DNA of 64,000 nt from Leptospira_A soteropolitanensis (lineage in GTDB: Bacteria; Spirochaetota; Leptospiria; Leptospirales; Leptospiraceae), in NCBI RefSeq assembly GCF_026151335.1, contig NZ_JAMQPP010000002.1. One strand, given 5' to 3'. The notes beneath the pieces are model-generated. The model had not been told where the DNA came from. It saw nothing but the letters and a program-made list of their open reading frames with translations, and ran no database searches. Shown piece by piece: positions 44,446 to 53,694 of this stretch. How positions within the stretch are numbered: position 1 is the first letter of the stretch; every line of letters begins with the position of its first letter. The position numbers and the translations under genes were made by a program.

Positions 44446-45711
44446 TTAAGTGCGGACTTGTCCACTTCCTGTTACATACGTTGTGGTCGTTGTTAGGTGG
44501 ATAAGTCCCATAGGGCCACGCACATGGAGTTTGCCAGTAGAAATACCTACCTCAGCCCCAAGCCCATACTCGCCACCATCATGAAACCTTGTCGAACAAT
44601 TCACAAAAATGGCAGCACTATCGAGTTCCTTCTGAAAGGTTTGGATTTCAGTTATATCTTCAGACAATATACATTCCGTATGACCAGAACTATACTTTCG
44701 AATATTCTCCATAGCTTCCCATACAGAACCCACTAATTTTACGCTAAGCCTTGTATCCAAAAATTCCGTATAAAAATCATCCTCTGTCGCAGGTTTGGCG
44801 GAAGGAAATATTTTGGTGATGGATTCATCTCCTAAAATTTGCACTCCATTTGTGGCTAAAGATTCCAGTAAATTTTTTATATTGGGATAGTCTTTGTGGA
44901 TCAAAAGATTTTCCAAAGCATTACAAACTCCAGGGCGTTGCACTTTTGAATTCAGTAAAATAGGAAGGACAATCTTTGGATTTGCCTGATGGGAAAGATA
45001 AAGATTGGTAACACCTTTATCGTGTTTAATGACAGGGATTTTACTATTTTCGGAGACAAAACGAATGAGAGCCTCACCACCGCGGGGAACAATCACATCA
45101 ATTAAATCATCCAATTGAAAAAAGGGAACCATCGCTTCTCGATTTGTATTTTCGACAAAGGTTACCACTTCTTTTGTCACAGCTGGCAATTTTTTTTCTT
45201 CGATCGCTTGGTGGAATAAAGAAGAAAGGATTAAATTAGAATGAAAGGCTTCCGAACCACCTCGTAAGATACAAGCATTCCCGGATTTAAAAGATAAAGA
45301 AGCAATATCGATGATCACATTGGGTCTGGATTCAAAAATTGTCATCACCACACCAATGGGAACACGTTTTGTGAGAAGTTCGAGTCCATTGGGAAGAATG
45401 GTTCCTCTCACGACTTCACCCACTGGATCTGGCAAATTACGAATTTCTTCTATACTCTTTGCCATATTTTTAATTCGTTTGGAATCAAGTAGAAGGCGGT
45501 CCATCATGGCAGAAGATAATCCTTTTTCCTGTCCATTTTTCATATCGATTTTATTTTTTTCGATAATCGCAGATTCATTTTCGAAAAGAAGTTCTTCTAC
45601 TCGTTTTAGAACTGAGTTTTTTTCTAAAGTGGTTAAACCTTTTAAGCCTCTACTAGCTAACTTGGCTTTGGTGGCTAATGATCTTGCATAGTTTGTGTTT
45701 TCGTCTGCCAT
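44446..45711 (-). CDS. proA: Gamma-glutamyl phosphate reductase
   Basis: 421 residues, the usual length. The aldehyde-dehydrogenase-like core has ILRGGSEAFHSN, IDVIVPRGG (nucleotide-binding region), VQRPGVCNALENLLIH with the catalytic cysteine, and HDGGEYGLGAEVGIST at the end. It reduces gamma-glutamyl phosphate to glutamate semialdehyde with NADPH, step two of proline synthesis. proB ends 3 bases upstream, and GGAG precedes the ATG. Confidence 0.95.
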   Translation of the reverse strand: MADENTNYARSLATKAKLASRGLKGLTTLEKNSVLKRVEELLFENESAIIEKNKIDMKNGQEKGLSSAMMDRLLLDSKRIKNMAKSIEEIRNLPDPVGEVVRGTILPNGLELLTKRVPIGVVMTIFESRPNVIIDIASLSFKSGNACILRGGSEAFHSNLILSSLFHQAIEEKKLPAVTKEVVTFVENTNREAMVPFFQLDDLIDVIVPRGGEALIRFVSENSKIPVIKHDKGVTNLYLSHQANPKIVLPILLNSKVQRPGVCNALENLLIHKDYPNIKNLLESLATNGVQILGDESITKIFPSAKPATEDDFYTEFLDTRLSVKLVGSVWEAMENIRKYSSGHTECILSEDITEIQTFQKELDSAAIFVNCSTRFHDGGEYGLGAEVGISTGKLHVRGPMGLIHLTTTTTYVTGSGQVRT

Positions 45712-45714
45712 AAT

Positions 45715-46581
45715 TTACTCCGTCTGAAAGGAAAAAAAATGAGATTGGATTTCGGAGGCATTCGGAACTCGGTGAGGTAAGGAATGGTTGGCAACTAACG
45801 TCCCAAAGTTTTCAGTTTCAAAAAACTGTGAAATGGCATGTTTTTTTTCCCCATTGACAATTCCTGTTTTGATACCGTAAGGCAACAAAAGTTTGGCAGC
45901 ATTGATTTTAGTAAACATACCGCCGGTGCCTGGTCCAGAGGGTCCTGTAGCGAGGGCCTCTGTTTCTTTTGTAATTTCCGTAAACAAATCAATTTTTTCC
46001 TTCCCGTTTAGGAATCCATCGACACCGGTAAGAATGAGAAGAAGGTCTGCACCAACGATGGAGGCAACAATCGCAGAAAGAATATCGTTATCTCCTAAAT
46101 TGATTTCCTCTGTAGATACCGAGTCGTTTTCATTTACAATAGGAAGAATTCCCCAACCCAAAAGTTGGCGAAAGGTTTGTTTGAGATTAGTAAAACTATT
46201 TTCTTCGTTTAAATCTTTTCTTCCAAAAAGGATTTGAGCAATGGGGATATTGACCCGACTAAAAAAACTTTCATATAAATTTAGAAGTTTGTTTTGGCCC
46301 ATCGCAGCAAAAGCTTGTTTTTCTGCGAGACTCGTTTTTCCATTGGGAAGTGATGCAGATCCAATTTGATCCACTAGAAGTTTTTTTCCCTGGGCAATGG
46401 CACCTGAGGAAACAAGGATTACTTCTTTTCCTTGGTCCCGTAAGGAACGGATGTCACCCACAAGATCATATAAAAAATCATTAATTTTAGATTCTTCACC
46501 GGAAACACGAGCACTTCCGATTTTAATCACAATTAGTTTTGCCTTTTGAATTGAGTTTAAAAATTCCTTACGTGTTTTCAT
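45715..46581 (-). CDS. proB: Glutamate 5-kinase, short form without PUA domain
   Basis: About 288 residues from the ATG at 46581 (a TTG at 46620 extends it by 13). The amino-acid-kinase fold shows VIKIGSARV, LVSSGAIAQGKKLL, VNENDSVST, GDNDILSAIVA and GTGGMFTKINAAK. It phosphorylates glutamate for proline synthesis. E. coli ProB has a C-terminal PUA domain; here the chain ends after the kinase domain, as in several other phyla. It overlaps obgE by 14 bases. Confidence 0.92.
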   Translation of the reverse strand: MKTRKEFLNSIQKAKLIVIKIGSARVSGEESKINDFLYDLVGDIRSLRDQGKEVILVSSGAIAQGKKLLVDQIGSASLPNGKTSLAEKQAFAAMGQNKLLNLYESFFSRVNIPIAQILFGRKDLNEENSFTNLKQTFRQLLGWGILPIVNENDSVSTEEINLGDNDILSAIVASIVGADLLLILTGVDGFLNGKEKIDLFTEITKETEALATGPSGPGTGGMFTKINAAKLLLPYGIKTGIVNGEKKHAISQFFETENFGTLVANHSLPHRVPNASEIQSHFFSFQTE

Positions 46582-47593
46582 AAACCAATTTTGCTTTTTC
46601 AGGAAAGAATACTTTGTCAATTCGCTCTAGTAAGTATTCCAAATTAGATTCTTTGTCAGCAGAAATACAAATGATTTCCCCTAAATGAGAATAGTTCTTT
46701 TGAATTTCTTTTGTGAAGGTTGGGTCATTGTCCCAAATATCCATTTTGTTGATGACGATTAGGAATTTTTTGTTTAGAAGAGTTTGGTTGTAATTCCCAA
46801 GTTCACTTCGTAACATTTCTAATTCTTCTTCGAGCTGTAGGTTACCACCATCAAATAAAAACAAAATCCCTTGGACCCTTTCAATATGTTTGAGAAAACT
46901 AATCCCAAGGCCTACACCACGAGATGCTCCCTCAATGATTCCAGGAATGTCTGCTACGGTATAACGAAACAAATCTTCATGTCTATGTACGACACCAAGG
47001 TTAGGGGAGAGTGTAGTAAACGCATAACCTGCAATTTTAGGATGCGCATGGGTAATTTTTGCGAGCAGGGTCGACTTACCGGCGTTAGGGAGTCCAACGA
47101 TTCCAATATCGGCAAGTAACTTTAGTTCTAATATTAAAGAAAGTTCTTCACCTTCTTCTCCTGGTTGGCTGTACCGGGGTGCTTGTTGTACAGATGTTTT
47201 GAAAAATGTATTTCCCTTTCCACCACGACCCCCCGTAGCAATGGTAAAACTTTCGCCATCTACATTAAAATCATACAGAAGTTCCATAGTGACCTGGTCA
47301 ATGATTTGGGTTCCTACAGGTACTTTTAGGACTAAGTCCTCTCCATTTTTTCCATTTCTGTTTTGCCCAAGGCCTGGTTCTCCGTCCTGTGCCGCATACA
47401 TACGGTCAGGCAGGTAATTTTCTAGAGTCATCATACGACCTTCCGCAACGAAGATCACATCGCCCCCTTTGCCACCGTCACCACCATCCGGGCCTCCAAA
47501 TTCGACAAATTTCTCTTTATGGAAATGGACAGAACCTGCCCCTCCGTGTCCGGCTCGAATTTGAATGGGTACTTCGTCGATAAATCCGCTCAT
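46568..47593 (-). CDS. obgE: GTPase Obg/CgtA
   Basis: 341 residues. Glycine-rich Obg fold (about 1-158: GGDGGKGGD, GGRGGKGNTFF) then a G domain with GLPNAGKSTLL (G1), DIPGIIEGAS (G3) and NKMD (G4). Obg assists 50S assembly and ties growth to nucleotide state. It begins a new unit after a terminator, with GGAAA before the ATG, and heads the proB-proA-nadD-yqeK run. Confidence 0.96.
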   Translation of the reverse strand: MSGFIDEVPIQIRAGHGGAGSVHFHKEKFVEFGGPDGGDGGKGGDVIFVAEGRMMTLENYLPDRMYAAQDGEPGLGQNRNGKNGEDLVLKVPVGTQIIDQVTMELLYDFNVDGESFTIATGGRGGKGNTFFKTSVQQAPRYSQPGEEGEELSLILELKLLADIGIVGLPNAGKSTLLAKITHAHPKIAGYAFTTLSPNLGVVHRHEDLFRYTVADIPGIIEGASRGVGLGISFLKHIERVQGILFLFDGGNLQLEEELEMLRSELGNYNQTLLNKKFLIVINKMDIWDNDPTFTKEIQKNYSHLGEIICISADKESNLEYLLERIDKVFFPEKAKLVYENT

Positions 47594-47607
47594 AGTTTCC
47601 TTTGGTC

Positions 47608-47647
47608 AAAAAAAAACCCGTTCAAGGGAGATCCTAAAACGGGTTTT
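47608..47647 (-). terminator. Rho-independent terminator between rpmA and obgE
   Basis: Arms AAAACCCGTT and AACGGGTTTT (10 bases, 15-base loop) followed on the minus strand by a run of nine T in total. Ends the rplU-prp-rpmA transcript. Confidence 0.85.
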
Positions 47648-47648
47648 G

Positions 47649-47668
47649 CCTCTCAAATGTATGAGAGG
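47649..47668 (-). repeat. Small hairpin directly after rpmA stop
   Basis: CCTCTCA-AATGTA-TGAGAGG: 7-base arms. Lacks a T-run, so it probably stabilises the mRNA end or accompanies the terminator that follows. Confidence 0.5.
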
Positions 47669-47669
47669 A

Positions 47670-47927
47670 TTACACTTTCGGGTAAACGGAGATTTGTTGT
47701 CTTTCTTTTGTTACATGTTCGAAAGTTACAATTCCGTCGACGAGTGCGTAAAGAGTGTGGTCACGACCAATTCCTACGTTTTTCCCTGGTTTGTATTCAG
47801 TTCCTCTTTGGCGAACAATAATATTTCCAGCAATTGCTTGTTGGCCACCATAAACTTTTACACCTAGTCTTTTCGATACCGAATCACGACCGTTCTTTGT
47901 GGATCCACCACCTTTCTTTGTAGCCAT
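47670..47927 (-). CDS. rpmA: 50S ribosomal protein L27
   Basis: 85 residues: MATKKGGGSTKNGRDS start, GNIIVRQRGTEYKPG middle. Part of the peptidyl-transferase centre. The chain begins with the mature-type N-terminus; the codon before the preceding one (TAA, in frame) stops any N-terminal extension, so no Prp-cleavable leader exists. Ribosome binding site AAAGGGG lies in the end of prp. Confidence 0.97.
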   Translation of the reverse strand: MATKKGGGSTKNGRDSVSKRLGVKVYGGQQAIAGNIIVRQRGTEYKPGKNVGIGRDHTLYALVDGIVTFEHVTKERQQISVYPKV

Positions 47928-47930
47928 TGT

Positions 47931-48260
47931 TTACCCCTTTATTATTTCGTCCTGGATGGAAATCGCATGGGAATGACTGGTCGCTAAACTTTTTAATCCA
48001 AATGCAACCATCGAAAGTAGGTTTTGGTAACCCTCTCTTTGGTCCTTCATGACTAAAAATTCTAAATACCCGTCTCGTTTTGTTTCCGATTCCAAACTGC
48101 CTTGTGATGCCAAGTAAGAGTGTGCACTCTGAACCAGAGTGGAGACCCCAGCACACAAAAGATTTTCGCCCTTCGAACCTAAGTCCTTGGGAGAATGTCC
48201 TTCCAGTTGGATTCCTGCGATTTTCCCTCCTAAATCTTTTAAAATTATACTATAAATCAA
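47931..48260 (-). CDS. prp: Ribosomal-processing cysteine protease Prp family
   Basis: 109 residues between rplU and rpmA. H22 (LEGHSPKD) and C36 (LLCAGVS) form the expected dyad. S. aureus Prp has these at 22 and 34, so two extra residues lie between them here. In Firmicutes it removes an N-terminal extension from L27. The L27 in this operon has no such extension, so the substrate is open. The TTG start directly follows the rplU stop. Confidence 0.85.
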   Translation of the reverse strand: MIYSIILKDLGGKIAGIQLEGHSPKDLGSKGENLLCAGVSTLVQSAHSYLASQGSLESETKRDGYLEFLVMKDQREGYQNLLSMVAFGLKSLATSHSHAISIQDEIIKG

Positions 48261-48569
48261 TTAACCGCTGATAGAAACTACTTGCAGTTTTTGGAGTTGT
48301 TGTCTGTGACCCCAAGACTTTTTGTAGTTTTTTCTCTTTTTGTATTTGAAACCGTGGATTTTATCACCCTTACAGTCTTCTAATACTTTCAAAGTCACTT
48401 TCGCACCAGAAAGTGCTGGTGAACCAATGTTCACTTTGTTATTATCGGAAAGGAGTAGGACTTTCGTTTCTACTGTGCTTCCAACCGAGTTTCCTGTTTT
48501 TTCTGCGACGAATACCTGGTCAGGAGAAACCTTAAATTGTTTGGCTCCAAGTTCAATGATGGCGAACAT
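48261..48569 (-). CDS. rplU: 50S ribosomal protein L21
   Basis: 102 residues opening MFAIIELGAKQFKVSPDQV, with the KILEDCKGDKIHGFKYKKRKNYKKSWGHRQQL-type RNA-binding C-terminus in short form. Binds 23S rRNA near domain II. First gene of rplU-prp-rpmA. A TTGACA lies upstream on the minus strand (48636-48631), but no matching -10 is seen at the usual spacing. Confidence 0.97.
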   Translation of the reverse strand: MFAIIELGAKQFKVSPDQVFVAEKTGNSVGSTVETKVLLLSDNNKVNIGSPALSGAKVTLKVLEDCKGDKIHGFKYKKRKNYKKSWGHRQQLQKLQVVSISG

Positions 48570-48687
48570 ATAACTATCCTAATCTCTTTCTCGAATGTAG
48601 TTCTTACCAGGATTTCTAATGGGCACCTCTTGTCAAACTGAAATCCCCATTTACAGCCTAACTGGATTAGAATTTCTGGTAAAAACA

Positions 48688-50496
48688 ATGGAAATTCGCA
48701 ACATCGCCATCATCGCACACGTTGACCACGGTAAGACGACACTTACAGATAGTATCCTTCGCCATACGGGCGCCGTAACCGCAAAAGAAGACCGAGAAAG
48801 ACTCATGGATTCCAACGCATTGGAACAAGAAAAAGGGATCACCATCCTTGCCAAGAACACTTCGGTAAAGTACAAAGGCACACGCATTAATATCGTAGAC
48901 ACTCCAGGACACGCTGACTTCGGAGGAGAAGTAGAACGAGTTCTGTCCATGACAGACTGTACTCTCCTTTTGATCGATGCATTTGATGGACCGATGCCAC
49001 AAACGCGTTTTGTTCTCGGAAAATCACTCCAACTCGGTCATAAACCGATCGTAGTTGTAAACAAGGTCGATCGTGAAGGTGCAAGACCTGGATATTCAGT
49101 AGACAAGGTATTTGATTTGTTTAGCGATCTTGGGGCCACCGAAGAGCAGTTAGACTTTCCTATCATCTACGCTTCAGGAAAACAAGGTTGGGCAGTGAAT
49201 GATTTGTCTGAAGTTCCAGGCGTCAATATCGAACCTCTCCTTGATAAAGTTCTTTCTCATGTTCCTCCAGTCAAAATCGAAACAGGAAAACCACTGCAGT
49301 TTCAAGTCACAGCCCTTGATTATAACGAATATGTTGGACGTATCGCCATTGGTAAAATCTACCAAGGAACCATGAAAAAAGGTGCCGATGTCACTCTAGC
49401 TAAAACAAATGGAACCACTGCTAATTATAAAATCACCAAACTTTATGGTTACGAAGGACTCACACGTTACGAGATCGATGAAGCGGGATCTGGTGATATT
49501 GTAGCAATGGCAGGAATTCCTGACGTGTTCATCGGAGATACCGTTTGTGATCTTGGAAATCCACTTCCACTCCCTGCGATTCAAGTAGAAGAACCAACTG
49601 TTTCCATGTTCTTTATGGTCAACAACTCTCCGTTTGCTGGAAAAGAAGGTAAGTTTGTAACAACAAGAAACTTACGCGAACGTTTGGACCGCGAACTAGA
49701 AACTAACGTAGCACTACGTTTAGAAGAAACGGAAGATAAAGATCGATTTAAGATTTTAGGACGAGGGGAACTTCATTTATCCATCCTCATTGAAAACATG
49801 AGAAGAGAAGGGTATGAACTCCAAGTCTCTAGACCAGAAGTAATCATCAAACAAAATGAACTTGGCGAAAAAATTGAACCATACGAAACACTTGTGATGG
49901 ACCTACCGGACCAATACACTGGTGCTTGTATCCAAGAACTGAACCGTCGAAAAGGTGAGTTAACAGGAATGGATGCACATACATCTGGAATCACTCGTGT
50001 CGAATATATCATTCCGACACGAGGCCTCATTGGATTTCGAGGTCATTTTATTTCTGAAACTCGTGGTGAAGGGGTTATGTCTAGTCGCTTCTTACGATTT
50101 GATAAATACAAAGGCGAAATTCCTGGTCGTAAAAACGGAGCTCTTATCTCTATGGACTCTGGGGAATCCACTGCTTATGCATTGTGGAAAGTACAAGAAC
50201 GTGGGGAATTATTCATTGAACCGCAAGTAGCTGTCTATCCAGGAATGATCCTCGGAATGAATAGCCGTGACTCCGACTTAGAAGTAAACCCTGTCCGTGA
50301 GAAAAAACTGACAAACGTTCGTGCTTCAGGTTCAGATGAAGCAATTCGTTTGGTTCCACCGAAGAAACTCACTTTGGAACAATCCATTGAATTTTTAGAT
50401 GATGATGAACTTTTGGAAGTAACTCCGCAAAGTTTGCGTCTTCGTAAAAAAGTTTTGGATGCAAGTATGAGAAAAAGATCTAGTAGTGGGCGTTAA
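48688..50496 (+). CDS. typA: Ribosome-associated GTPase TypA/BipA
   Basis: The ATG at 48688 gives 602 residues, near the usual length of about 607; the frame continues back to 48619. G1 AHVDHGKTTLTD, G3 DTPGHADFGGE, G4 NKVD. TypA-specific C-terminus: TRGLIGFRGHF, TRGEGVMSS, DALNV-like segment VREKKLTNVRASGSDE. It acts in 50S assembly and stress adaptation. Followed by a strong terminator. Confidence 0.96.
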   Translation: MEIRNIAIIAHVDHGKTTLTDSILRHTGAVTAKEDRERLMDSNALEQEKGITILAKNTSVKYKGTRINIVDTPGHADFGGEVERVLSMTDCTLLLIDAFDGPMPQTRFVLGKSLQLGHKPIVVVNKVDREGARPGYSVDKVFDLFSDLGATEEQLDFPIIYASGKQGWAVNDLSEVPGVNIEPLLDKVLSHVPPVKIETGKPLQFQVTALDYNEYVGRIAIGKIYQGTMKKGADVTLAKTNGTTANYKITKLYGYEGLTRYEIDEAGSGDIVAMAGIPDVFIGDTVCDLGNPLPLPAIQVEEPTVSMFFMVNNSPFAGKEGKFVTTRNLRERLDRELETNVALRLEETEDKDRFKILGRGELHLSILIENMRREGYELQVSRPEVIIKQNELGEKIEPYETLVMDLPDQYTGACIQELNRRKGELTGMDAHTSGITRVEYIIPTRGLIGFRGHFISETRGEGVMSSRFLRFDKYKGEIPGRKNGALISMDSGESTAYALWKVQERGELFIEPQVAVYPGMILGMNSRDSDLEVNPVREKKLTNVRASGSDEAIRLVPPKKLTLEQSIEFLDDDELLEVTPQSLRLRKKVLDASMRKRSSSGR

Positions 50497-50534
50497 GATT
50501 TAAATCCTACCTCGGCCACTTGGTATGCGAAAGT

Positions 50535-50564
50535 AAAAAGGGACTAATTAGTTAGTCCCTTTTT
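50535..50564. terminator. Bidirectional terminator between typA and AsmA-like gene
   Basis: Thirteen-base arms (AAAAAGGGACTAA and TTAGTCCCTTTTT) with a TTAG loop and T-runs on both strands, placed between two convergent stops. Confidence 0.9.
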
Positions 50565-50585
50565 TATATGTATGAAGATTTTGAA

Positions 50586-52034
50586 TTAAAATCCCAATCC
50601 TTTGAGGGCATCGCCCGCACCTGGAAGTTTTTTCAAAGCCTCACTTGCTTTTCCTTTGATGGCTTCCTTCACCGCACCGCCAATTAAATCCGTTAATGAT
50701 CCAAGTCCTACCCCAAGCTCCACATTCGGATTACGGATGTCACCATAGGTACGAAATGGAATAAACAAGCGGTCGTCTTTTACTAAGTTTCCTACAATTT
50801 TGTTTCTTATGGCTTTTGGGTCCCCTTGGCCTTTCATCGCTTGTTTGATTTTTTCATCAACAGATGCTAAGGATTTTTTTGATTCCTCTTCATCGTACAA
50901 CATTCCCATTTTCATTTCATGGTAATTGGTTGTGGTAACAATATATGACCCTTTGGTGATTTGTAGGTCATAGTTTTTGGTAGGAAATGTTGGTTCATCT
51001 AAAAAAGTAACTTTTCCATTGCTGTATTCGACATGAAAGGACACATCTTTTTTTAATTCTGCTTTTTCTTTGAGTTTGTCAAGTTTTAGGCCAGCTTGGT
51101 TCATAGCTGGTAATTCACCTGCAATGGCATCAAAAGCCGCAAATCCAGAAAGAAAAGAATCCTCTTTCATGGTCACTTCATAATTTACTTTAGGATTTAC
51201 GAGCCCTGTTTTTACGACAAAAGGTGTTACTTTTCCTTCGGTATCTAATAAAAACTTTGCCGCTTCCTTTTTGTTTCTACCAATGATTGTAACATCAGCA
51301 TCAAAATTCACATTGACATTGTTATGCGAACCTAAATCACTTCCATCAATATCAATGTCTTTTAATTCTAAATCCAATTTTTGAACCAAAATCTGTTGTC
51401 CCGTTTTTCGCATGTTTACTTGGATATTTCCTTCTTGGATTCCTACAAGCCCCATCTTAATGGCAATCGGGATGTCTTTAATAGAAAATGGCCCGGAAGC
51501 TGGAGCACTTGCTTTTTCCTTTTCCTCTTCTTCCAAAGCTGCTTTTTTTTCTGCAAGAGCTTCTGCAGAGAGTGCAGGGTTCTTTTCTCCATTAACAATT
51601 TTTGGTGTTTTAAAAAGCGAAGTTAGGTTGTTCCCACCGTCTTCGTTCATGGTAAGGGAAATTTCTGGTTTTTTTAGAACGATTTTATTTACTTTTAAGG
51701 TTTTAGTAAGAAGGGCTAAGAAGGAAATTTTAACATCAGCCTTCCCTAATTCAATCAGGCCTTTGGGTTTCAATTTTCTTTCCTCTAAAGGAGTGCCTTT
51801 ATTTGCAATTTCATCTCTAGGAGCAAGGACAATCCCTTCAATTTCAATTCCAGATAGAACATTAAAAAGGTTGATATTGACCGATTCTACATGGGCCCTA
51901 ACATTAATGGCAGATTCAATTTGTTTGACAAGGAAACTCGGAGTAATAAAACTCCCGGCAAAAACTAACGCAATGATTACGATAAGCAGAATGGAGCCCA
52001 ATAGAGCTAGAATTCCGTAACCTATTTTTTTCAT
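50586..52034 (-). CDS. AsmA-like inner-membrane anchored protein
   Basis: About 482 residues from the ATG at 52034, which has AGGAGA upstream. A single N-terminal transmembrane helix (about 6-28) is followed by VKQIESAINVRAHVESVNINLFNVLSGIEIEG, the AsmA-type beta-rich start. The rest is beta-strand repeats with a short alanine/glutamate helical insert (about 165-190). Proteins of this kind lie in the periplasm, and larger relatives move phospholipids between membranes. Ends with a GxGxG-rich tail (AGDALKGLGF). Confidence 0.75.
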   Translation of the reverse strand: MKKIGYGILALLGSILLIVIIALVFAGSFITPSFLVKQIESAINVRAHVESVNINLFNVLSGIEIEGIVLAPRDEIANKGTPLEERKLKPKGLIELGKADVKISFLALLTKTLKVNKIVLKKPEISLTMNEDGGNNLTSLFKTPKIVNGEKNPALSAEALAEKKAALEEEEKEKASAPASGPFSIKDIPIAIKMGLVGIQEGNIQVNMRKTGQQILVQKLDLELKDIDIDGSDLGSHNNVNVNFDADVTIIGRNKKEAAKFLLDTEGKVTPFVVKTGLVNPKVNYEVTMKEDSFLSGFAAFDAIAGELPAMNQAGLKLDKLKEKAELKKDVSFHVEYSNGKVTFLDEPTFPTKNYDLQITKGSYIVTTTNYHEMKMGMLYDEEESKKSLASVDEKIKQAMKGQGDPKAIRNKIVGNLVKDDRLFIPFRTYGDIRNPNVELGVGLGSLTDLIGGAVKEAIKGKASEALKKLPGAGDALKGLGF

Positions 52035-52117
52035 ATTTTCTCCTAACTTTGACACGAAAGAGTGAACTTGAAGTTAAGAGAAATTTGGTTTCTGTAAAGT
52101 AAAAAAGGGCGAATAAT

Positions 52118-52546
52118 TTAATTCAAAAACCGAACCGAACTAATGATATTGGTTAATTGTTGGAAAAGTTCATCTCCGACTTCTTCATCAGAATTATAAG
52201 TAACAAGGAGCATTCTAGATTGGTTGGCAACCATATAAACCATCCATACTCTGTCTTCTTTTAAAAATTCACAGGCACGAATAGAAGAACCTTCGTTATT
52301 CTCAAAAACCGCAACGTTTTCGGCGTCATAGTCAATTTCATGAATTTTTAAGTAGTTCTCCAATTCTTGGTCTACGTTAAAATCTTCCTGTTTGGATTCA
52401 AAAGCATAAACTTGAAGTGCGCCTCCGCCATTGGGATGGAAAAAAGCGGGAATTTCTTCGACTACCATATGTTCCCAAGTGGCAGGAAAGAGAAAAGAAT
52501 ACCAACCTTGTGGAGAACGAAATTGTTTGTACATAGGTTTTGTCAT
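52118..52546 (-). CDS. PsbP-like small protein
   Basis: 142 residues without signal peptide: QGWYSFLFPATWEHM, a WEH start strand, then two strand-helix-strand units and a closing LFQQLTNIISSVRFLN helix, the pattern of PsbP/DUF1795 proteins that sit on chaperones or membranes. I cannot name a partner. A standalone gene with GGGAT-type upstream sequence rather than a strong Shine-Dalgarno. Confidence 0.6.
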   Translation of the reverse strand: MTKPMYKQFRSPQGWYSFLFPATWEHMVVEEIPAFFHPNGGGALQVYAFESKQEDFNVDQELENYLKIHEIDYDAENVAVFENNEGSSIRACEFLKEDRVWMVYMVANQSRMLLVTYNSDEEVGDELFQQLTNIISSVRFLN

Positions 52547-52593
52547 TGTAAATCCCTTTTCTTTCCAATAAATCTTTGCAGTAATGGCAGTAA

Positions 52594-53601
52594 ATGATTT
52601 TCAAAAGAAAATGGTATTTCCCTGTCATGACCCTATTCTTTTCCACTAGTTTTGGAGGGAGTTTACTTGCTCAGGTTTCTGGATACGAATCCGCGTACCC
52701 TTCCGCCTATTTGTTAGGTCTTTCATCCAGCGGAGTGGTCTCCTCCCAGTCATTGGGAAGTATATATGGAAATACCGCATTTTTGACGAACCAATCCAAA
52801 CACCTGATTGACGGAGGTATAAACGGAAGTTATGCGAATCCAAAAATATCTCCTTTGTATCTCTCAGGAGCCGCCTATTATTCTTATTCAGATTCACTAG
52901 GTTTTGGATTTCGTGGCAAACCTATTTTCCTTAGATCCTTTCCGACAGACGAACGTTTTTCCAATTATGCCTTTCAAGGTTTTATCAATTGGAAGTGGAA
53001 TGAAAACCTATCTTTTGGTTTGCAGTTAGGGCCTGGAGTGTCAAGTCGGATTGGTGGTTATAGCTCTTACTCCTGGAATGTATCAGCATCTGCTGCATTT
53101 CAATATGGAGACTTTCGGTTGGGCGTGATTTTAGAATCACCAGGAACTTACCGATTTGACAAATATTTAAAAACTGAAAAATTAAAGGAAAGATTACCGG
53201 AGCGTTTGTTAGTTGGTTTAGGCTACAGAATTAATGAATGGATCGATTTTCAAATGGAAGGGAATAGAACTTTTTATGAAAATTCACATATCTCATTGAA
53301 TGGAAAGGACAGTTCATTTCAATATCCAATACATACGATGTATGCAGGTAACATTGGTTTAGCGATTGGCAAAATAGAATCATTCCAGTTTATTTCAGGT
53401 TTCGGCAGAGAGTTTCGTGCTGAAAATTCACTGCGAGGTTTTTATACAGTTTCTATGGGAATGGCAGGATCTATTTTTCCAAAAGAATTGGGGGAAGGGT
53501 ATTTATATTCAGTGTCCGTACAAAGGTCAGGGCTTGGTGTTCCAGAAAGGGACGGTGCGGAGACAAGAGCTGCCTTTCAAATCCAAATTCAGTTTCAATG
53601 A
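52594..53601 (+). CDS. Probable outer-membrane beta-barrel protein
   Basis: 335 residues with signal peptide (hydrophobic about 8-24, cleavage near AQ). The rest alternates amphipathic beta strands rich in Y, F, G and S (LSFGLQLGPGVS, YSWNVSASAAFQYGDFRLGVILESP), typical of outer-membrane barrels; loops such as LGLSSSGVVSSQSLGSIYGN resemble the N-terminal hatch of FadL-type porins. It ends on ...FQIQIQFQ rather than the usual final aromatic, so membrane insertion is probable, not proven. Confidence 0.65.
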   Translation: MIFKRKWYFPVMTLFFSTSFGGSLLAQVSGYESAYPSAYLLGLSSSGVVSSQSLGSIYGNTAFLTNQSKHLIDGGINGSYANPKISPLYLSGAAYYSYSDSLGFGFRGKPIFLRSFPTDERFSNYAFQGFINWKWNENLSFGLQLGPGVSSRIGGYSSYSWNVSASAAFQYGDFRLGVILESPGTYRFDKYLKTEKLKERLPERLLVGLGYRINEWIDFQMEGNRTFYENSHISLNGKDSSFQYPIHTMYAGNIGLAIGKIESFQFISGFGREFRAENSLRGFYTVSMGMAGSIFPKELGEGYLYSVSVQRSGLGVPERDGAETRAAFQIQIQFQ

Positions 53602-53643
53602 AGAACACCATTTGCTTAAAGTTTAGGCATATTGGACGATTTC

Positions 53644-53692
53644 TATAAATGATTTTTATCGGTTTTGCTGAACTTAAACACATAATGTAGAG
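53644..53692 (+). promoter_or_regulatory. Possible promoters of the GAF-SpoIIE-TPR gene
   Basis: TATAAAT at 53644 and a weaker TTGCTG (53665) / TAGAGA pair with 17-base spacing. Neither is compelling. The first would give a leader of about 110 bases that includes the nested inverted repeats. Confidence 0.3.
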
Positions 53693-53694
53693 AA

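Noticed and set aside
46582..46620. TTG-started longer ProB
   Set aside because: The extra 13 residues are not part of the kinase fold and lie deep inside obgE; the ATG at 46581 is a better start.
48631..48636. TTGACA upstream of rplU
   Set aside because: A perfect -35 box, but no acceptable -10 at 15-19 bases; not called as a promoter.
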